DNA of 64,000 nt from Desulfarculales bacterium UBA696 (GCA_002298995.1 DBMO01000072.1:124001-188000); one strand, 5' to 3'; counted from the first letter of the stretch, positions 51,343 through 60,175 are shown. Translations and numbers: made by a program. The notes: generated by a model not told the origin, from the sequence alone.

Positions 51343-52546
51343 AAATCCTTTCACCGTGCCGGGTTTCCGGGCCGGAGCGGCGGAATCGGGCATGCGCTAT
51401 AAGGGACGGCCCGACATTGCGCTTTTGGTCTGTGACGGCGATCCCGATGGGTGCACGGCCTCGGGCGTATTCACAAAGAACGCATTCCGCGCCGCGCCGG
51501 TTGAGGTCTGCCGCAAGCACCTGGGCGCGCGAAAGTCTAAGGCGGTCATCATAAATGCGGGTATTGCCAACGCATGCACTGGTGAAGAAGGCCTACTAAA
51601 CGCTTTCGAGATGGCGCGGCTGGTTGGTTTCGAATTGGGGTGTCCCGAAGAATCCGTGCTCGTTGCATCTACAGGCGTAATAGGGATGCAGGTAAGCGTG
51701 GAATCGGTGGCAAAGGCTATGCCGAAACTTGCCGGCTCGCTTCGCCTGGACGGTTGGGAGGATGCCGCCAGGGCAATCATGACCACCGACACCGTGCCAA
51801 AGATGGCGAGTGCCAGAGTTGAAATCGGCGGGAAAACCGTAACCATAGGCGGAATTGCCAAGGGTTCGGGAATGATCGCGCCGGACATGGCAACGCTGCT
51901 GGCTTTTGTCTGTACGGATGCCGCAATTGATTCCGAGGCGCTGGATTACTGGACCGGGCGAGGTGCGGACATCTCGTTTAACTCGATAACGATCGACGGC
52001 GACACCAGCACTAACGACACCCTGATCGTGCTGGCCGGCGGCGGGGTCGGTAATCAGAAAATAAGGGGTACAAAGGGTGAGGAGAGCAGGATTTTCGGCG
52101 AGGCCCTTGGCGCGGTCCTGCGCGACCTTGCCGTCCAGTTGGTTTTGGACGGCGAAGGCGCAACCAAGCTCATCGAAATAACCGTATCCGGCGCGGAAAA
52201 CGCCTCAAGCGCCAGGCTGGCCGCATTTACCATAGCCAATTCACCACTGGTCAAGACCGCCTTTTTCGGCGAAGACGCCAACTGGGGCAGAATAGTTGCG
52301 GCTGCCGGAAGGTCGGGAGTCGAAATCGATCCCAGAAAAACCGCGCTCTTTTTCGATGACCTATGCGTTTTCAAGGCCGGTGCGCCCATTCAGGGACAAG
52401 AAATCGAAGATCAAGCCTCCAGGATTTTCAAACAAAAGGAAATCCGCGTACGCCTGGATCTCGGAATGGGAGAAGCCTCCCACACTGCGTTTACCTGCGA
52501 CTTTTCCTTCGATTACATAAAGATAAACGCCTCGTACAGGAGCTGA
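51332..52546 (+). CDS. argJ: Bifunctional ornithine acetyltransferase / N-acetylglutamate synthase
   Basis: A 404-residue self-processing enzyme that moves the acetyl group from N-acetylornithine to glutamate in the cyclic arginine pathway. The autocleavage site lies in MIAPDMATLLAF, where Thr188 becomes the new N-terminal nucleophile of the beta chain. The oxyanion residues precede it in VLVASTGVIGMQ, and TIDGDTSTNDT and GEDANWGRIVAAAG are other family blocks. The start at 51332 (MVSRNPFTVPGF) overlaps secA by 11 bases. The frame from 51269 would overlap more. A bidirectional terminator follows. Confidence 0.96.
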   Translation: MVSRNPFTVPGFRAGAAESGMRYKGRPDIALLVCDGDPDGCTASGVFTKNAFRAAPVEVCRKHLGARKSKAVIINAGIANACTGEEGLLNAFEMARLVGFELGCPEESVLVASTGVIGMQVSVESVAKAMPKLAGSLRLDGWEDAARAIMTTDTVPKMASARVEIGGKTVTIGGIAKGSGMIAPDMATLLAFVCTDAAIDSEALDYWTGRGADISFNSITIDGDTSTNDTLIVLAGGGVGNQKIRGTKGEESRIFGEALGAVLRDLAVQLVLDGEGATKLIEITVSGAENASSARLAAFTIANSPLVKTAFFGEDANWGRIVAAAGRSGVEIDPRKTALFFDDLCVFKAGAPIQGQEIEDQASRIFKQKEIRVRLDLGMGEASHTAFTCDFSFDYIKINASYRS

Positions 52547-52662
52547 GCGGCCGCCGCCCTGCCCGCCAAAATTATCTGAAAGGACCCAGGCCGTTCTTTC
52601 CTGGTCCTCTTCCTATTTTTGTGTTGGCTGGGTTCAACAAGATCGGCGGGATACGGGGTGGG

Positions 52663-52709
52663 AAAAAGGGGGCCGAAGCTCTGAATTCTAAGTTTCGGGC
52701 CCCCTTTTT
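52663..52709. terminator. Bidirectional terminator between argJ and the crotonase gene
   Basis: AAAAAGGGGGCC-GAA pairs with TTCGGGCCCCCTTTTT. The runs of A and T on the two sides let it serve both convergent genes. A weaker AGGACC/GGTCCT hairpin lies just upstream, near 52580-52607. Confidence 0.9.
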
Positions 52710-52723
52710 CAGACGACTCTTTG

Positions 52724-53527
52724 CTATTTCCCGGCGAACTCAGGCTTGCGCTTCTCGAACATCGCGCTGAGCGCTTCCATGTGGTCTTCGGTGTAGTGGC
52801 ACAGGGACTGGTAGGCGGCCGCGTTAAGCATCGTGTCGGCGAGTGTTTCGTTCTGAGCCCTGCGCATGAGGCGCTTTGTCATTCGGAGGGCCTGCGGGGG
52901 TTTGAAAGTAATTTTGCGGGCAATCCTTCTTGCAGCGTCCATGAATTGATCGTGTTCGGCAACCTGGTTTATGAGGCCGATGGCTAGGGCAGTATCAGCA
53001 TCAACCGTATCGCCCGCGAAAATGAGCTCACAGGCCTTCGCCATTCCAACGGCGCGAGGCAATGTGTAAGCGCTGCCATCGCCGGGGATCAAGCCGACAT
53101 TCAGAAAAGTCTCGCCAAAGGTTGCCTGCTTCGATGCGACCCGGATATCACACATCAGAGCCAGGCCGCATCCGGCGCCTACAGCCGAGCCGTTCACAGC
53201 GGCGATTGTCGGAATTTCGACGTGGTGGACCGAAAGGAGCACGTCCTGAATGTTGCGGGCGTATTTTTCCATAAGTTCGGCGGGAGTGCCTGAGAACATG
53301 CCCCTGCGCTCCTTCATGTCCTTGACGTTGCCGCCTGACGAGAATGCGGGGTCAACGGCAGTGATTATAAGGGCCTTTATAGTCAGATCGGAATTTACCC
53401 GAGCGCAGACTGACTTGATCTCGGAAATCATCTGAGGATCGGTCAGAGCGTTCCGTGTATCGGCGCGATTCAGAGTCATGGTCGCAATGCCGGCATCAAC
53501 TTCGAAAATGATTTCCTTGAATTCCAT
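52724..53527 (-). CDS. Crotonase-superfamily protein (enoyl-CoA hydratase-like)
   Basis: A 267-residue member of the enoyl-CoA hydratase/isomerase superfamily. The oxyanion-hole segments are ITAVDPAFSSGGNVKDM and NGSAVGAGCGLALMCDIRVAS. At the two positions where standard hydratases carry catalytic glutamates, this protein has Gly (GAGCGLAL) and Phe (FGETFLNVG), so plain hydration is doubtful. The GLIPGDGSAYTLPR stretch resembles a crotonase subgroup with other chemistry, such as isomerisation or thioester cleavage. The ATG at 53527 follows AGGAGGG. The longer frame to 53557 is unlikely. It starts 49 bases after aroK on the same strand, so may share its promoter. Confidence 0.87.
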   Translation of the reverse strand: MEFKEIIFEVDAGIATMTLNRADTRNALTDPQMISEIKSVCARVNSDLTIKALIITAVDPAFSSGGNVKDMKERRGMFSGTPAELMEKYARNIQDVLLSVHHVEIPTIAAVNGSAVGAGCGLALMCDIRVASKQATFGETFLNVGLIPGDGSAYTLPRAVGMAKACELIFAGDTVDADTALAIGLINQVAEHDQFMDAARRIARKITFKPPQALRMTKRLMRRAQNETLADTMLNAAAYQSLCHYTEDHMEALSAMFEKRKPEFAGK

Positions 53528-53575
53528 TTGCTTCCCTCCTGAGTTGTGGTTTCTCAAGCATTTGGCCCGAATTCC

Positions 53576-54112
53576 TCAAATCCCCAATGTCCCTAAATCC
53601 CTGAATCCTTCCATGATTTTCTCTGCTATCTGAGCGGGGGTCGTGCGTTCGCTGTCGAGCTGTATGTCGGCGCAAAGCTCGTATAGCGGCTCGCGCTCAG
53701 AGATCAGCTTGCGGATTTCAACTTCCATCGGCAACTCGGAAAGCGGTGGGCGATTCGCAGCAGATGCCGGGTCGGAGAGGATTCGGGAATGTATCGTCTC
53801 GGCGCCTGCCTTTAGCCACACCGTGAAAAAGCTTTTGTTCAAGACTTCGCGGTTTTCGGGGGCCAGCACGACTCCGCCGCCTGTTGCAACGACCAGGTCC
53901 TCCTTGGAGCCGAGCGCCTGGAGCAGTTCCGATTCGGCCCGCCTGAACGACTCCCAACCATCGAGCCGAACCCAGCACTCTATCTCGCGTCCGGCGGATG
54001 CTGTCAGGTAGTGATCCATATCGACAAACGTGCAGCCCAGCATTTGCGCCAGTATTTTCCCCACTGAGCTTTTGCCGGTTGCACGAAAGCCTATTAATGC
54101 TATATTGCGCAC
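53576..54112 (-). CDS. aroK: Shikimate kinase
   Basis: A 178-residue P-loop kinase that phosphorylates shikimate in chorismate synthesis. The P-loop is LIGFRATGKSS. The shikimate-binding Asp lies in VDMDHYL, an Arg in WESFRRAESELL, and the glycine triad in VATGGGVVLAPENR. The lid arginine lies in ANRPPLSELP. Length is standard. It begins a leftward pair with the crotonase gene and is divergent from the acyltransferase, with only about 49 bases between starts. Confidence 0.94.
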   Translation of the reverse strand: MRNIALIGFRATGKSSVGKILAQMLGCTFVDMDHYLTASAGREIECWVRLDGWESFRRAESELLQALGSKEDLVVATGGGVVLAPENREVLNKSFFTVWLKAGAETIHSRILSDPASAANRPPLSELPMEVEIRKLISEREPLYELCADIQLDSERTTPAQIAEKIMEGFRDLGTLGI

Positions 54113-54161
54113 TTTCTAAACTCCGAGTGATTCTTTGGGGATGATCCAGGGCTGGAAAATG

Positions 54162-54944
54162 AACACCGAGGCTGAAAATATACACCATAAACGGGGAAAG
54201 CGCCGCATTATTGCTCAATGTATGCGGTTTCTGCCCGCTTTAATCGCCTTCGGGGTCCGGTTTCTCCACCGATCCTGCAACGTTACGCTGATCGGGGCCG
54301 AGAACGTCGAGCAAATTGCCGCCGCGGAGAAAGGCGGAGTAGTTGCCTTCTGGCACTGTTGTTTCCCGGGTGTGGCCTATTTTTTCCGGGACTGCAACTT
54401 TTTTACCGTGATTAGTGAAAGCCGCGATGGGGATTTGGCCGCCGGCATGGTTGAAAGCCTTGGCTACAGGCCATTTAGAGGTTCTCCGGGAAAGGGAGGG
54501 GCAAGGGCTGTAGCCAAGTTTATTGCGGCTTTCCGGAAAAGCCCGATGGGCGGGTTTGTGACCGACGGTTCCCAGGGGCCGGCCAGGATTGCACAGAAAG
54601 GCCCAGTCGCGGTTGCCCTTCATTCCGGCGCACCCATTTGCCCGGTCGGTATGGCGGCATACCCGTGCTGGAGGCTTCCGAGCTGGGACCGCACGATCAT
54701 CGCCAAACCTTTTTCGCGGGTTGTCGTGGCGATGGGCACTCCCATCTGGATCGAGCGCGGTTCCACGGCTCAAATGATCGAAGAGCGCCGGGTCGAATTG
54801 GAGAAGGCACTCAACGCGCTGTGCGAATTGGCCGAGGACGTCGTCCAGGGGCGTGTTGCACAAAATACTCAGTATGCTAAAATAAAATCGTTCAGGAATT
54901 TTTTTCTACGGATGAAAAACCGATATCCGAAGCAGGGCAGATGA
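54162..54944 (+). CDS. Lysophospholipid acyltransferase-like protein (DUF374)
   Basis: A 260-residue inner-membrane-associated protein of the DUF374 group, related to LpxL-type and glycerophosphate acyltransferases. Family blocks are GVVAFWHCCFPG (the catalytic His), VISESRDGDLAAGMVESLGY, RPFRGSPGKGGARA, and FVTDGSQGPARIAQKGPVAVA. It may acylate lipid A or phospholipids, and no substrate is established. The ATG at 54162 is used, with alternatives at 54135 and 54141. The last 18 bases, including the TGA, lie inside the 5' end of the RNase P RNA gene, which is an odd arrangement. Confidence 0.88.
   Translation, partial: NTEAENIHHKRGKRRIIAQCMRFLPALIAFGVRFLHRSCNVTLIGAENVEQIAAAEKGGVVAFWHCCFPGVAYFFRDCNFFTVISESRDGDLAAGMVESLGYRPFRGSPGKGGARAVAKFIAAFRKSPMGGFVTDGSQGPARIAQKGPVAVALHSGAPICPVGMAAYPCWRLPSWDRTIIAKPFSRVVVAMGTPIWIERGSTAQMIEERRVELEKALNALCELAEDVVQGRVAQNTQYAKIKSFRNFFLRMKNRYPKQGR
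54855..54882 (+). promoter_or_regulatory. Possible rnpB promoter inside the acyltransferase gene
   Basis: TTGCAC at 54855-54860 and TAAAAT at 54877-54882 (16-base spacer) lie 45 bases before the rnpB 5' end. No better match was found closer in, so 5' processing would be needed. Weak evidence. Confidence 0.3.
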
Positions 54945-55310
54945 TCGCCGCCGGCGCGATGAGTGCCGGGGGAGGAAAGTCCGGGCTCCACAGGGCAGGG
55001 TGCTGGGTAACTCCCAGTCTCGGTAACGAGGAGGAAAGCGCAACAGAAAGCAGACCGCCTCGCCCGCTTGCGAGCGGGGTAAGGGTGAAACGGCGAGGTA
55101 AGAGCTCACCGGTCCCGATGGTGACATCGGGAGCCAGGCAAACCCCACCCGGAGCAAGACCAAATAGGAGAGCGATTGAGGGCCGCCCGCCCGAGGCTCT
55201 CGGGTTGGTCGCTTGATCCAGCCGGTAACGGCTGGGCTAGAGGAATGATCATCACCCCCGCGGCCCTTGGGCTTCGAGGGGAACAGAACCCGGCTTATGA
55301 CCTGCTTCGG
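54927..55310 (+). ncRNA. rnpB: RNase P RNA (bacterial type A)
   Basis: A catalytic RNA of about 384 bases. The closing helix P1 is exact: CCGAAGCAGG (54927-54936) pairs with CCTGCTTCGG (55301-55310). Universal blocks are present: GAGGAAAGTCCGGGCTCCA and CAGGGCAGGGTG near the 5' end, GGTAAGGGTGAAACGGCG and GGTAAGAGCTCACCG in the middle, CCCACCCGGAGCAAG with CCAAATAGG, and AACAGAACCCGGCTTATGACC near the 3' end. It follows E. coli type A closely in order. The 5' end overlaps the acyltransferase stop by 18 bases. A TTTTTATT run after P1 probably ends transcription. Confidence 0.97.
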
Positions 55311-55387
55311 ATTCCCTTTTTATTAATGGCAACCTGATGCTGAACTAGTAAGCGTTTAATCGCCCATCGCCGAAAGCAAATCCTCTA

Positions 55388-56098
55388 TTGGCAACGACCA
55401 CATGCGCCATCGTGCCTGCTGCGGGACGCGGGATAAGAATGGGGGGCGGCAGACCGAAACAGTTCCTCGAATTGTTCGGGAAACCGATACTAGCCCACAC
55501 TCTTGAGGCGCTTTCCCGCGTGCCGTCTCTATCGGCCATATTTCTTATCGTTCCCGAAGATTTCATTGAATCCGCCCGGTCGATCGTCAGCGATTTGCCG
55601 CCGGGGCAGCCCATTACCATAGTGGGCGGAGGCGCCGAGCGACAGGACAGCGTCTACAACGGACTTCTGCTCTTGCCGTCTGAATGCGGCTGGGTAATGA
55701 TACATGACGGCGTGCGACCGTTTGCTTCTACAGAGCTTATTAGGGCCACCCACGAGGGGGCGCAAAAAACCGGAGCGTCCATTGCGGCAATCAGAGCATC
55801 GGACACCGTGAAGCGCGCCCGTGATGGAGTGGTATGCGAAACTCTTCCGCGAGATGAAATATGGCTCGTGCAGACTCCGCAGGTATTCCGAAAAGACGTA
55901 ATCCTTGCCGCCTACGAGGAAGCGACCCGGTCGGGATGGTCCGGGACCGACGACGCCTCGTTTGTGGAGAGGATTGGTATTCCGGTTTCGGTTGTGCCCG
56001 GTGAGAAAACGAATATCAAGGTAACGACCCCCGACGACCTGGAGTGGGCAAAGTGGTTCCTGTCGGGCGGGGCAGGGGAGGGCGCCCGATGCGGGTAG
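55388..56098 (+). CDS. ispD: 2-C-methyl-D-erythritol 4-phosphate cytidylyltransferase
   Basis: A 236-residue enzyme that couples CTP to MEP in the non-mevalonate isoprenoid pathway. It has the nucleotide loop VPAAGRGIRMGGGRPKQFL, the GGGAERQDSVYNGL motif, VMIHDGVRPF with the metal-binding Asp, DTVKRA, and TQTPQ-like VQTPQVFRKD, ending with GEKTNIKVTTPDDL. It starts at TTG 55388 with no strong ribosome-binding site, 77 bases after rnpB. Its stop overlaps ispF by 10 bases. Confidence 0.95.
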   Translation: MATTTCAIVPAAGRGIRMGGGRPKQFLELFGKPILAHTLEALSRVPSLSAIFLIVPEDFIESARSIVSDLPPGQPITIVGGGAERQDSVYNGLLLLPSECGWVMIHDGVRPFASTELIRATHEGAQKTGASIAAIRASDTVKRARDGVVCETLPRDEIWLVQTPQVFRKDVILAAYEEATRSGWSGTDDASFVERIGIPVSVVPGEKTNIKVTTPDDLEWAKWFLSGGAGEGARCG

Positions 56099-56556
56099 GG
56101 TTTGGCTATGACGTGCACCGGCTTGTGCCTGGCCGTGTCCTGGTGCTGGGAGGTGTTGAAATCCCGCATGAAATGGGGCTTCTCGGCCACTCCGATGCCG
56201 ATGTGCTTCTTCATGCAATATGCGATGCGATGATCGGTGCGGCTGCTCTTGGCGATATCGGGCGGCATTTTCCGGATAACAGCGCTGAATTCAAGGGAAT
56301 ATCCAGTCTGGTACTTCTCGTGAGAACCACTGCTTTGCTCAGGGAAAAGGGCTATCGCATTGTAAACATCGACAGCACGGTGGTTGCGCAAAGACCTAAA
56401 ATCCTCCCGTTCGTGCCGAAAATGATCGAAAAAATTGCTGGAGAGATCGAGATACCAGCGGAATGCGTTAACGTGAAGGGTAAGAGTACGGAAACTCTGG
56501 GATTTGCCGGTCGGGAAGAAGGAATTGCCGCCTACGCGGTTGTGCTGATCGAGTGA
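56089..56556 (+). CDS. ispF: 2-C-methyl-D-erythritol 2,4-cyclodiphosphate synthase
   Basis: A 155-residue trimeric zinc enzyme that cyclises CDP-ME 2-phosphate. Zinc ligands lie in GYDVHRL (Asp and His) and DADVLLHAICDAMIGAAALGDIG. IGRHFPDN, the NIDSTVVAQRPKI block and the C-terminal KGKSTETLGFAGREEGIAAYA segment are typical. The ATG at 56089 overlaps the ispD stop and follows GGGGAGGG. This coupled ispD-ispF order is common. Confidence 0.96.
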   Translation: MRVGFGYDVHRLVPGRVLVLGGVEIPHEMGLLGHSDADVLLHAICDAMIGAAALGDIGRHFPDNSAEFKGISSLVLLVRTTALLREKGYRIVNIDSTVVAQRPKILPFVPKMIEKIAGEIEIPAECVNVKGKSTETLGFAGREEGIAAYAVVLIE

Positions 56557-56644
56557 TCGTCTGCCGTTTCATGAACTAAAATCCGCGGGGTTTAAACGTG
56601 GGCGCTCGAATGATAGAATGGGCTTAAAAGGAGACAAGCGCGCA

Positions 56645-58132
56645 ATGGCGTTGCAGGTGTATAATACTCTTGCCAGGAAAAAAGAGGAGTTCATTCCTCT
56701 TGAACCGGGAAAGGTACGGCTCTACGTGTGCGGTGTCACCGTGTACGACTACTGCCATATCGGGCATGCCCGCTCCGTAATAGTTTTTGACGTTATCTAC
56801 CGCTATCTTATGCACTTGGGCTACGAAGTAACCTACGTTCGCAATTTCACCGACATTGACGACAAGATAATCCGCAGGGCCAATCAGGAAGGTACCGATT
56901 ACCGCACTATAGCTGATAAGTACATCCAAGCCTTTTACGAGGACATGGACAGCCTCGGTGTTTTGCGGCCGACGATCGAGCCTCTGGCAACTGATCACAT
57001 CCAGGGGATGATCGAGATCATAGAACAGCTGTTTAAAAACGGCGCGGCCTACCACTCGGGAGGTGACGTCTTCTACCGCGTGGACCGGTTCAACGGATAC
57101 GGAAAGCTATCGGGGCGCGAACTCGACGATATGATGGCGGGTGCCAGGGTCGAAGTGGATGAGAATAAGGCAAATCCGCTGGATTTTGTTTTGTGGAAAG
57201 GAAGCAAACCCGGAGAACCTGCCTGGGAAAGCCCTTGGGGACCCGGCAGGCCGGGATGGCACATCGAATGCTCCGCCATGGGCAGCCGCTACCTTGGGCA
57301 GACTATGGATATTCACGGTGGGGGTAAAGACCTTGTATTCCCACACCACGAAAACGAAATCGCACAGAGCGAAATGGCCTTCGGCCGCCAGTTTGTGCGA
57401 TATTGGATACACAACGGGTTCGTTAATATTAATAACGAGAAAATGTCGAAATCGCTCGGCAACTTCTTCACGATCCGGGACGTGCTGCGGGAGGTGCATC
57501 CCGAAGCTTTGCGGATGTTTGTTATCAGCAAGCATTACAGGAGCCCGGTTGATTTTTCGGATGAGACCGTTGCCGAGGCGGAACGCGGTCTGGAGCGCCT
57601 CTATACTACCCTCGACGCCGTAAGGGAGAGGGCATCTGAACCGGGTGCGAATGAAGAGTTTTCCGAAGATATTTTGAAAAAGCAGGACAGCGAGCTTTAT
57701 GTGAAGGCTTCGTCACTGTCCGCAGCCTTTAACGAAGCCATGCAAAACGACTTCAATACCGCGCAGGCCATCGGCTATATTTTTGTGCTTCAGCGAAACA
57801 TTCAGCGTTTTCTGGATAAGTTCGGCCGCAAGAACCTCAAAGGCCAGGCGGCTGCACTGGCGCGCATGTCCGCCGATGTTCTGCTCACGCATTGCAACAT
57901 CCTGGGACTTTTGCAAAGCGAACCCATGGAGTTTCTCGACACGCAAAGAAAGCTCAAGCTCAAATCAACCGGTGTGACTGAAGATGAATTGAAGGAGTTA
58001 ATAGCCCTTCGCCACAAGGCACGCCGAGAAAAAGATTTCGCCGAAGCCGACCGCATACGCAAAGAACTTGATGGGAAGCGAATTCAGCTTGAAGACTCTC
58101 CAGATGGAACTACCTGGCGGGTAAGTATTTGA
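56645..58132 (+). CDS. cysS: Cysteine--tRNA ligase
   Basis: A 495-residue class I synthetase. It has the HIGH motif (HIGHARS), a zinc site with Cys in VRLYVCGVTVYDY and ligands around WHIECSAMG and PHHENEIAQSE, the KMSKS motif in NEKMSKSLGNFF, and a C-terminal helical anticodon domain with ELIALRHKARREKDFAEAD. The ATG at 56645 (MALQVYNTLARKK) is the natural start. A frame opening at 56618 is less likely. It follows ispF by 88 bases in the same direction. Confidence 0.96.
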   Translation: MALQVYNTLARKKEEFIPLEPGKVRLYVCGVTVYDYCHIGHARSVIVFDVIYRYLMHLGYEVTYVRNFTDIDDKIIRRANQEGTDYRTIADKYIQAFYEDMDSLGVLRPTIEPLATDHIQGMIEIIEQLFKNGAAYHSGGDVFYRVDRFNGYGKLSGRELDDMMAGARVEVDENKANPLDFVLWKGSKPGEPAWESPWGPGRPGWHIECSAMGSRYLGQTMDIHGGGKDLVFPHHENEIAQSEMAFGRQFVRYWIHNGFVNINNEKMSKSLGNFFTIRDVLREVHPEALRMFVISKHYRSPVDFSDETVAEAERGLERLYTTLDAVRERASEPGANEEFSEDILKKQDSELYVKASSLSAAFNEAMQNDFNTAQAIGYIFVLQRNIQRFLDKFGRKNLKGQAAALARMSADVLLTHCNILGLLQSEPMEFLDTQRKLKLKSTGVTEDELKELIALRHKARREKDFAEADRIRKELDGKRIQLEDSPDGTTWRVSI

Positions 58133-58152
58133 AGAAAGAAGAGTTTTTCACT

Positions 58153-58181
58153 GCAGGGGTAGGCTTTCCAGCCTGCCCCGC
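58153..58181. other. Inverted repeat between convergent genes
   Basis: GCAGGGGTAGGCT pairs with AGCCTGCCCCGC with one bulge and one wobble pair. It lies between the cysS stop and the convergent stop at 58208. It may act as a terminator but has no clear T tract. Confidence 0.5.
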
Positions 58182-58207
58182 ACGCCTAAAATCCTAACAG
58201 CCCAGGA

Positions 58208-59305
58208 TCAATCCAGAAAGAGAAACATCGCAGGCATTCGGGCGGTTTCTGCTTCCAGCACCGGCACAGCCTTTGCGCCGCCGGCGCCAAGGATTTCCAC
58301 CGCTTCACCACGGCTCAGTTCATGAATCAATTCCAGGTATAGGGTCACGCTGTCCTCGCCCGGCACGCTGCAAATTCTGCAGGCCTTTTCGAGGCATTGG
58401 CGGAGCGGTGCTGCCGCGGTCTCAAGGAAACTCGTGTCCTTGCCGCCGATTGCATTTTCAAGAAAATTGTCGAGCTTTTCCTGGTAGGCTGAAAATATGG
58501 GAAGAACGCCGGGGGCATCGATAATTGAGAGGAATTGCTTCTGTCCGAGCCCTTCGAGGCGATGAACCGATCCCAGGGAAATCCGGGATGAGTTGAATTC
58601 CCTGCCTGCGCGCGCAAGTCCATTGCGGAGCATGTCCATTGCCTCGAAAGCTGTTTCCGGACCGGATGCCACAAAGATCGGCGGGGAATCGCATGCTCGA
58701 GCCGAAAGAACGCGAAACCAGCTCTCGATCCTCTCTGGCAGCATGTATTGCGGGCCGGAGGTTTCGGAGAAAAGCGGCAGATCTAGGCCTTCAGCCATTT
58801 CAGAAACGTCTTCTTTAGCTATGCCCAGAATTTCTCCAAATTCTTTCTCAAGCTCGACGGCCCTGGCCAGGCTTGATGCCATTTCAACTTCCCGGTCGTC
58901 GTATTCGCGGGATATATCTAGGAAAACGGCTGAACGGAGTATCTCCAGTTGCTTCTCATCGAGTCCGGCCGGGCATTTGCCGCGCAGTTGCTCCTGGATC
59001 TTGAACCGCGCATCGCCCATATTGTCCAGGAGTTGGGTAAGGTACCCAAGAGTTCCTCCAACTCCGCCGTGCATCTCGGAAAAAGCTCGATATTCCCGGA
59101 TGCACGATTTGACTTGCCCCATGAACTCGGGATCGGAAATAGCAGGGCGGCCGAAAAACTTCTCTTGCGCCCATTCCGGGATTGAAGCCGGCCGGGAGAT
59201 TTCGAGCATGTAGAGCCGGGGCAGGAAGATGAAAAAATTGCGAAGATCCTGTTCGGCCAAGGTGAGGGCAGGGAACAGCAAATAAGTTAAGGGAGTATTT
59301 TCCAT
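58208..59305 (-). CDS. Hypothetical cytosolic protein, 365 aa
   Basis: Not recognised. It has no signal peptide or membrane helix and is largely helical, with proline/aromatic-rich opening segments (LLFPALTLAEQDLRNFFIFLP and MLEISRPASIPEW). A middle region (about 125-165) is acidic helix (DDREVEMASSLARAVELEKEF). An ESWFRVLSARACDSPPIFVASG segment and a C-terminal run ending MFLFLD follow. The ending closely echoes MqnD's last residues (SLFLD), probably by chance. The ATG at 59305 follows GGAAAGAG. It begins 40 bases after the mqnD stop on the same strand, so the two may be co-transcribed and the protein may relate to redox or quinone metabolism. That is inference. Confidence 0.75.
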   Translation of the reverse strand: MENTPLTYLLFPALTLAEQDLRNFFIFLPRLYMLEISRPASIPEWAQEKFFGRPAISDPEFMGQVKSCIREYRAFSEMHGGVGGTLGYLTQLLDNMGDARFKIQEQLRGKCPAGLDEKQLEILRSAVFLDISREYDDREVEMASSLARAVELEKEFGEILGIAKEDVSEMAEGLDLPLFSETSGPQYMLPERIESWFRVLSARACDSPPIFVASGPETAFEAMDMLRNGLARAGREFNSSRISLGSVHRLEGLGQKQFLSIIDAPGVLPIFSAYQEKLDNFLENAIGGKDTSFLETAAAPLRQCLEKACRICSVPGEDSVTLYLELIHELSRGEAVEILGAGGAKAVPVLEAETARMPAMFLFLD

Positions 59306-59344
59306 GGCTCTTTCCAATGGTTTTGATTTGCATTCTGGGCAGGC

Positions 59345-60175
59345 TTAATCCAGAAACAATGAATCGGATGAAAAAGGGACCTTTTCGAGATCGCACGCGG
59401 CGGATAAGAGCCGCTTCAGGGCGTTTTCCCCTTCTTGTCCGGCATCAACGCTAAAATCATTGACAAAAGTTTCAATGTGCCTGCGAATCACTTCGGGTTC
59501 CATCTCCTGGGCATGCTTGGCGATATAGGGCCACGGGTCCGCGGGATTTGCACGAGCAAATGCAAGGCTTTCGCGGATCTTTTGCTCGAAAATGGCGGCA
59601 GTCTCCAGACCAAGATCGCGCCGGACAACTATAGCGCCAAGGGGCAGCGGAAGCCCCGTTTCCTCCTCCCACCACTGCCCAAGATCGAGCACCATGTTTA
59701 GCCCGTGAGCCGGGTAGGTAAATCTGCCTTCATGAATTATCACCCCGGCATCCACCTCGCCCGAGGAAACAGCCGGCATGATTCTATCGAATTGCATCGC
59801 CACGCAGAGCCCTCTGTGAATCCCGTTGAGGCGCAAGAGCAGGTGAGCCGTGGTGAGCGTGCCCGGAACGGCAATTGTTGCATGCCGCAAATCCGCCATT
59901 CGGACGGGCTTTTTCGCAACGACAAGAGGGCCGCAGCCCCTGCCGATTGCGCCCCCGGAGCGCAGAAGCCGGTATTTATCGAGCACCCGCAAAACAGCGC
60001 TGACCGATATCTTGGAAACATCAAGCGTGCCCTGCTGGATCTTCCGGTTCAGCATTTCGACGTCCGCCAGAGTGATTTTCAGATTAAAGGGCGCCGGGAT
60101 GCGACCTTGCGAGAGCGCATAGAAAATATAGGTATCATTGGGACAGGGTGAATATCCAAGCGAGAGTTCCTGCAC
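59345..60175 (-). CDS. mqnD: 1,4-dihydroxy-6-naphthoate synthase, futalosine menaquinone pathway
   Basis: A 276-residue enzyme that converts cyclic dehypoxanthine futalosine to 1,4-dihydroxy-6-naphthoate. Substrate-site blocks are LGYSPCPNDTYIFYAL at the N-terminus, VSKISVSAV, IAVPGTLTTAHLLLRL, and IIHEGRFTYPAHGL (the HEGR motif), then LPLPLGAIVVRRDL. It starts at GTG 60175 after AGAGGA. The much longer frame to 60373 would add unrelated residues, and 276 residues matches the family. Menaquinone fits anaerobic respiration. The other mqn genes are not in the window. Confidence 0.92.
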   Translation of the reverse strand: MQELSLGYSPCPNDTYIFYALSQGRIPAPFNLKITLADVEMLNRKIQQGTLDVSKISVSAVLRVLDKYRLLRSGGAIGRGCGPLVVAKKPVRMADLRHATIAVPGTLTTAHLLLRLNGIHRGLCVAMQFDRIMPAVSSGEVDAGVIIHEGRFTYPAHGLNMVLDLGQWWEEETGLPLPLGAIVVRRDLGLETAAIFEQKIRESLAFARANPADPWPYIAKHAQEMEPEVIRRHIETFVNDFSVDAGQEGENALKRLLSAACDLEKVPFSSDSLFLD

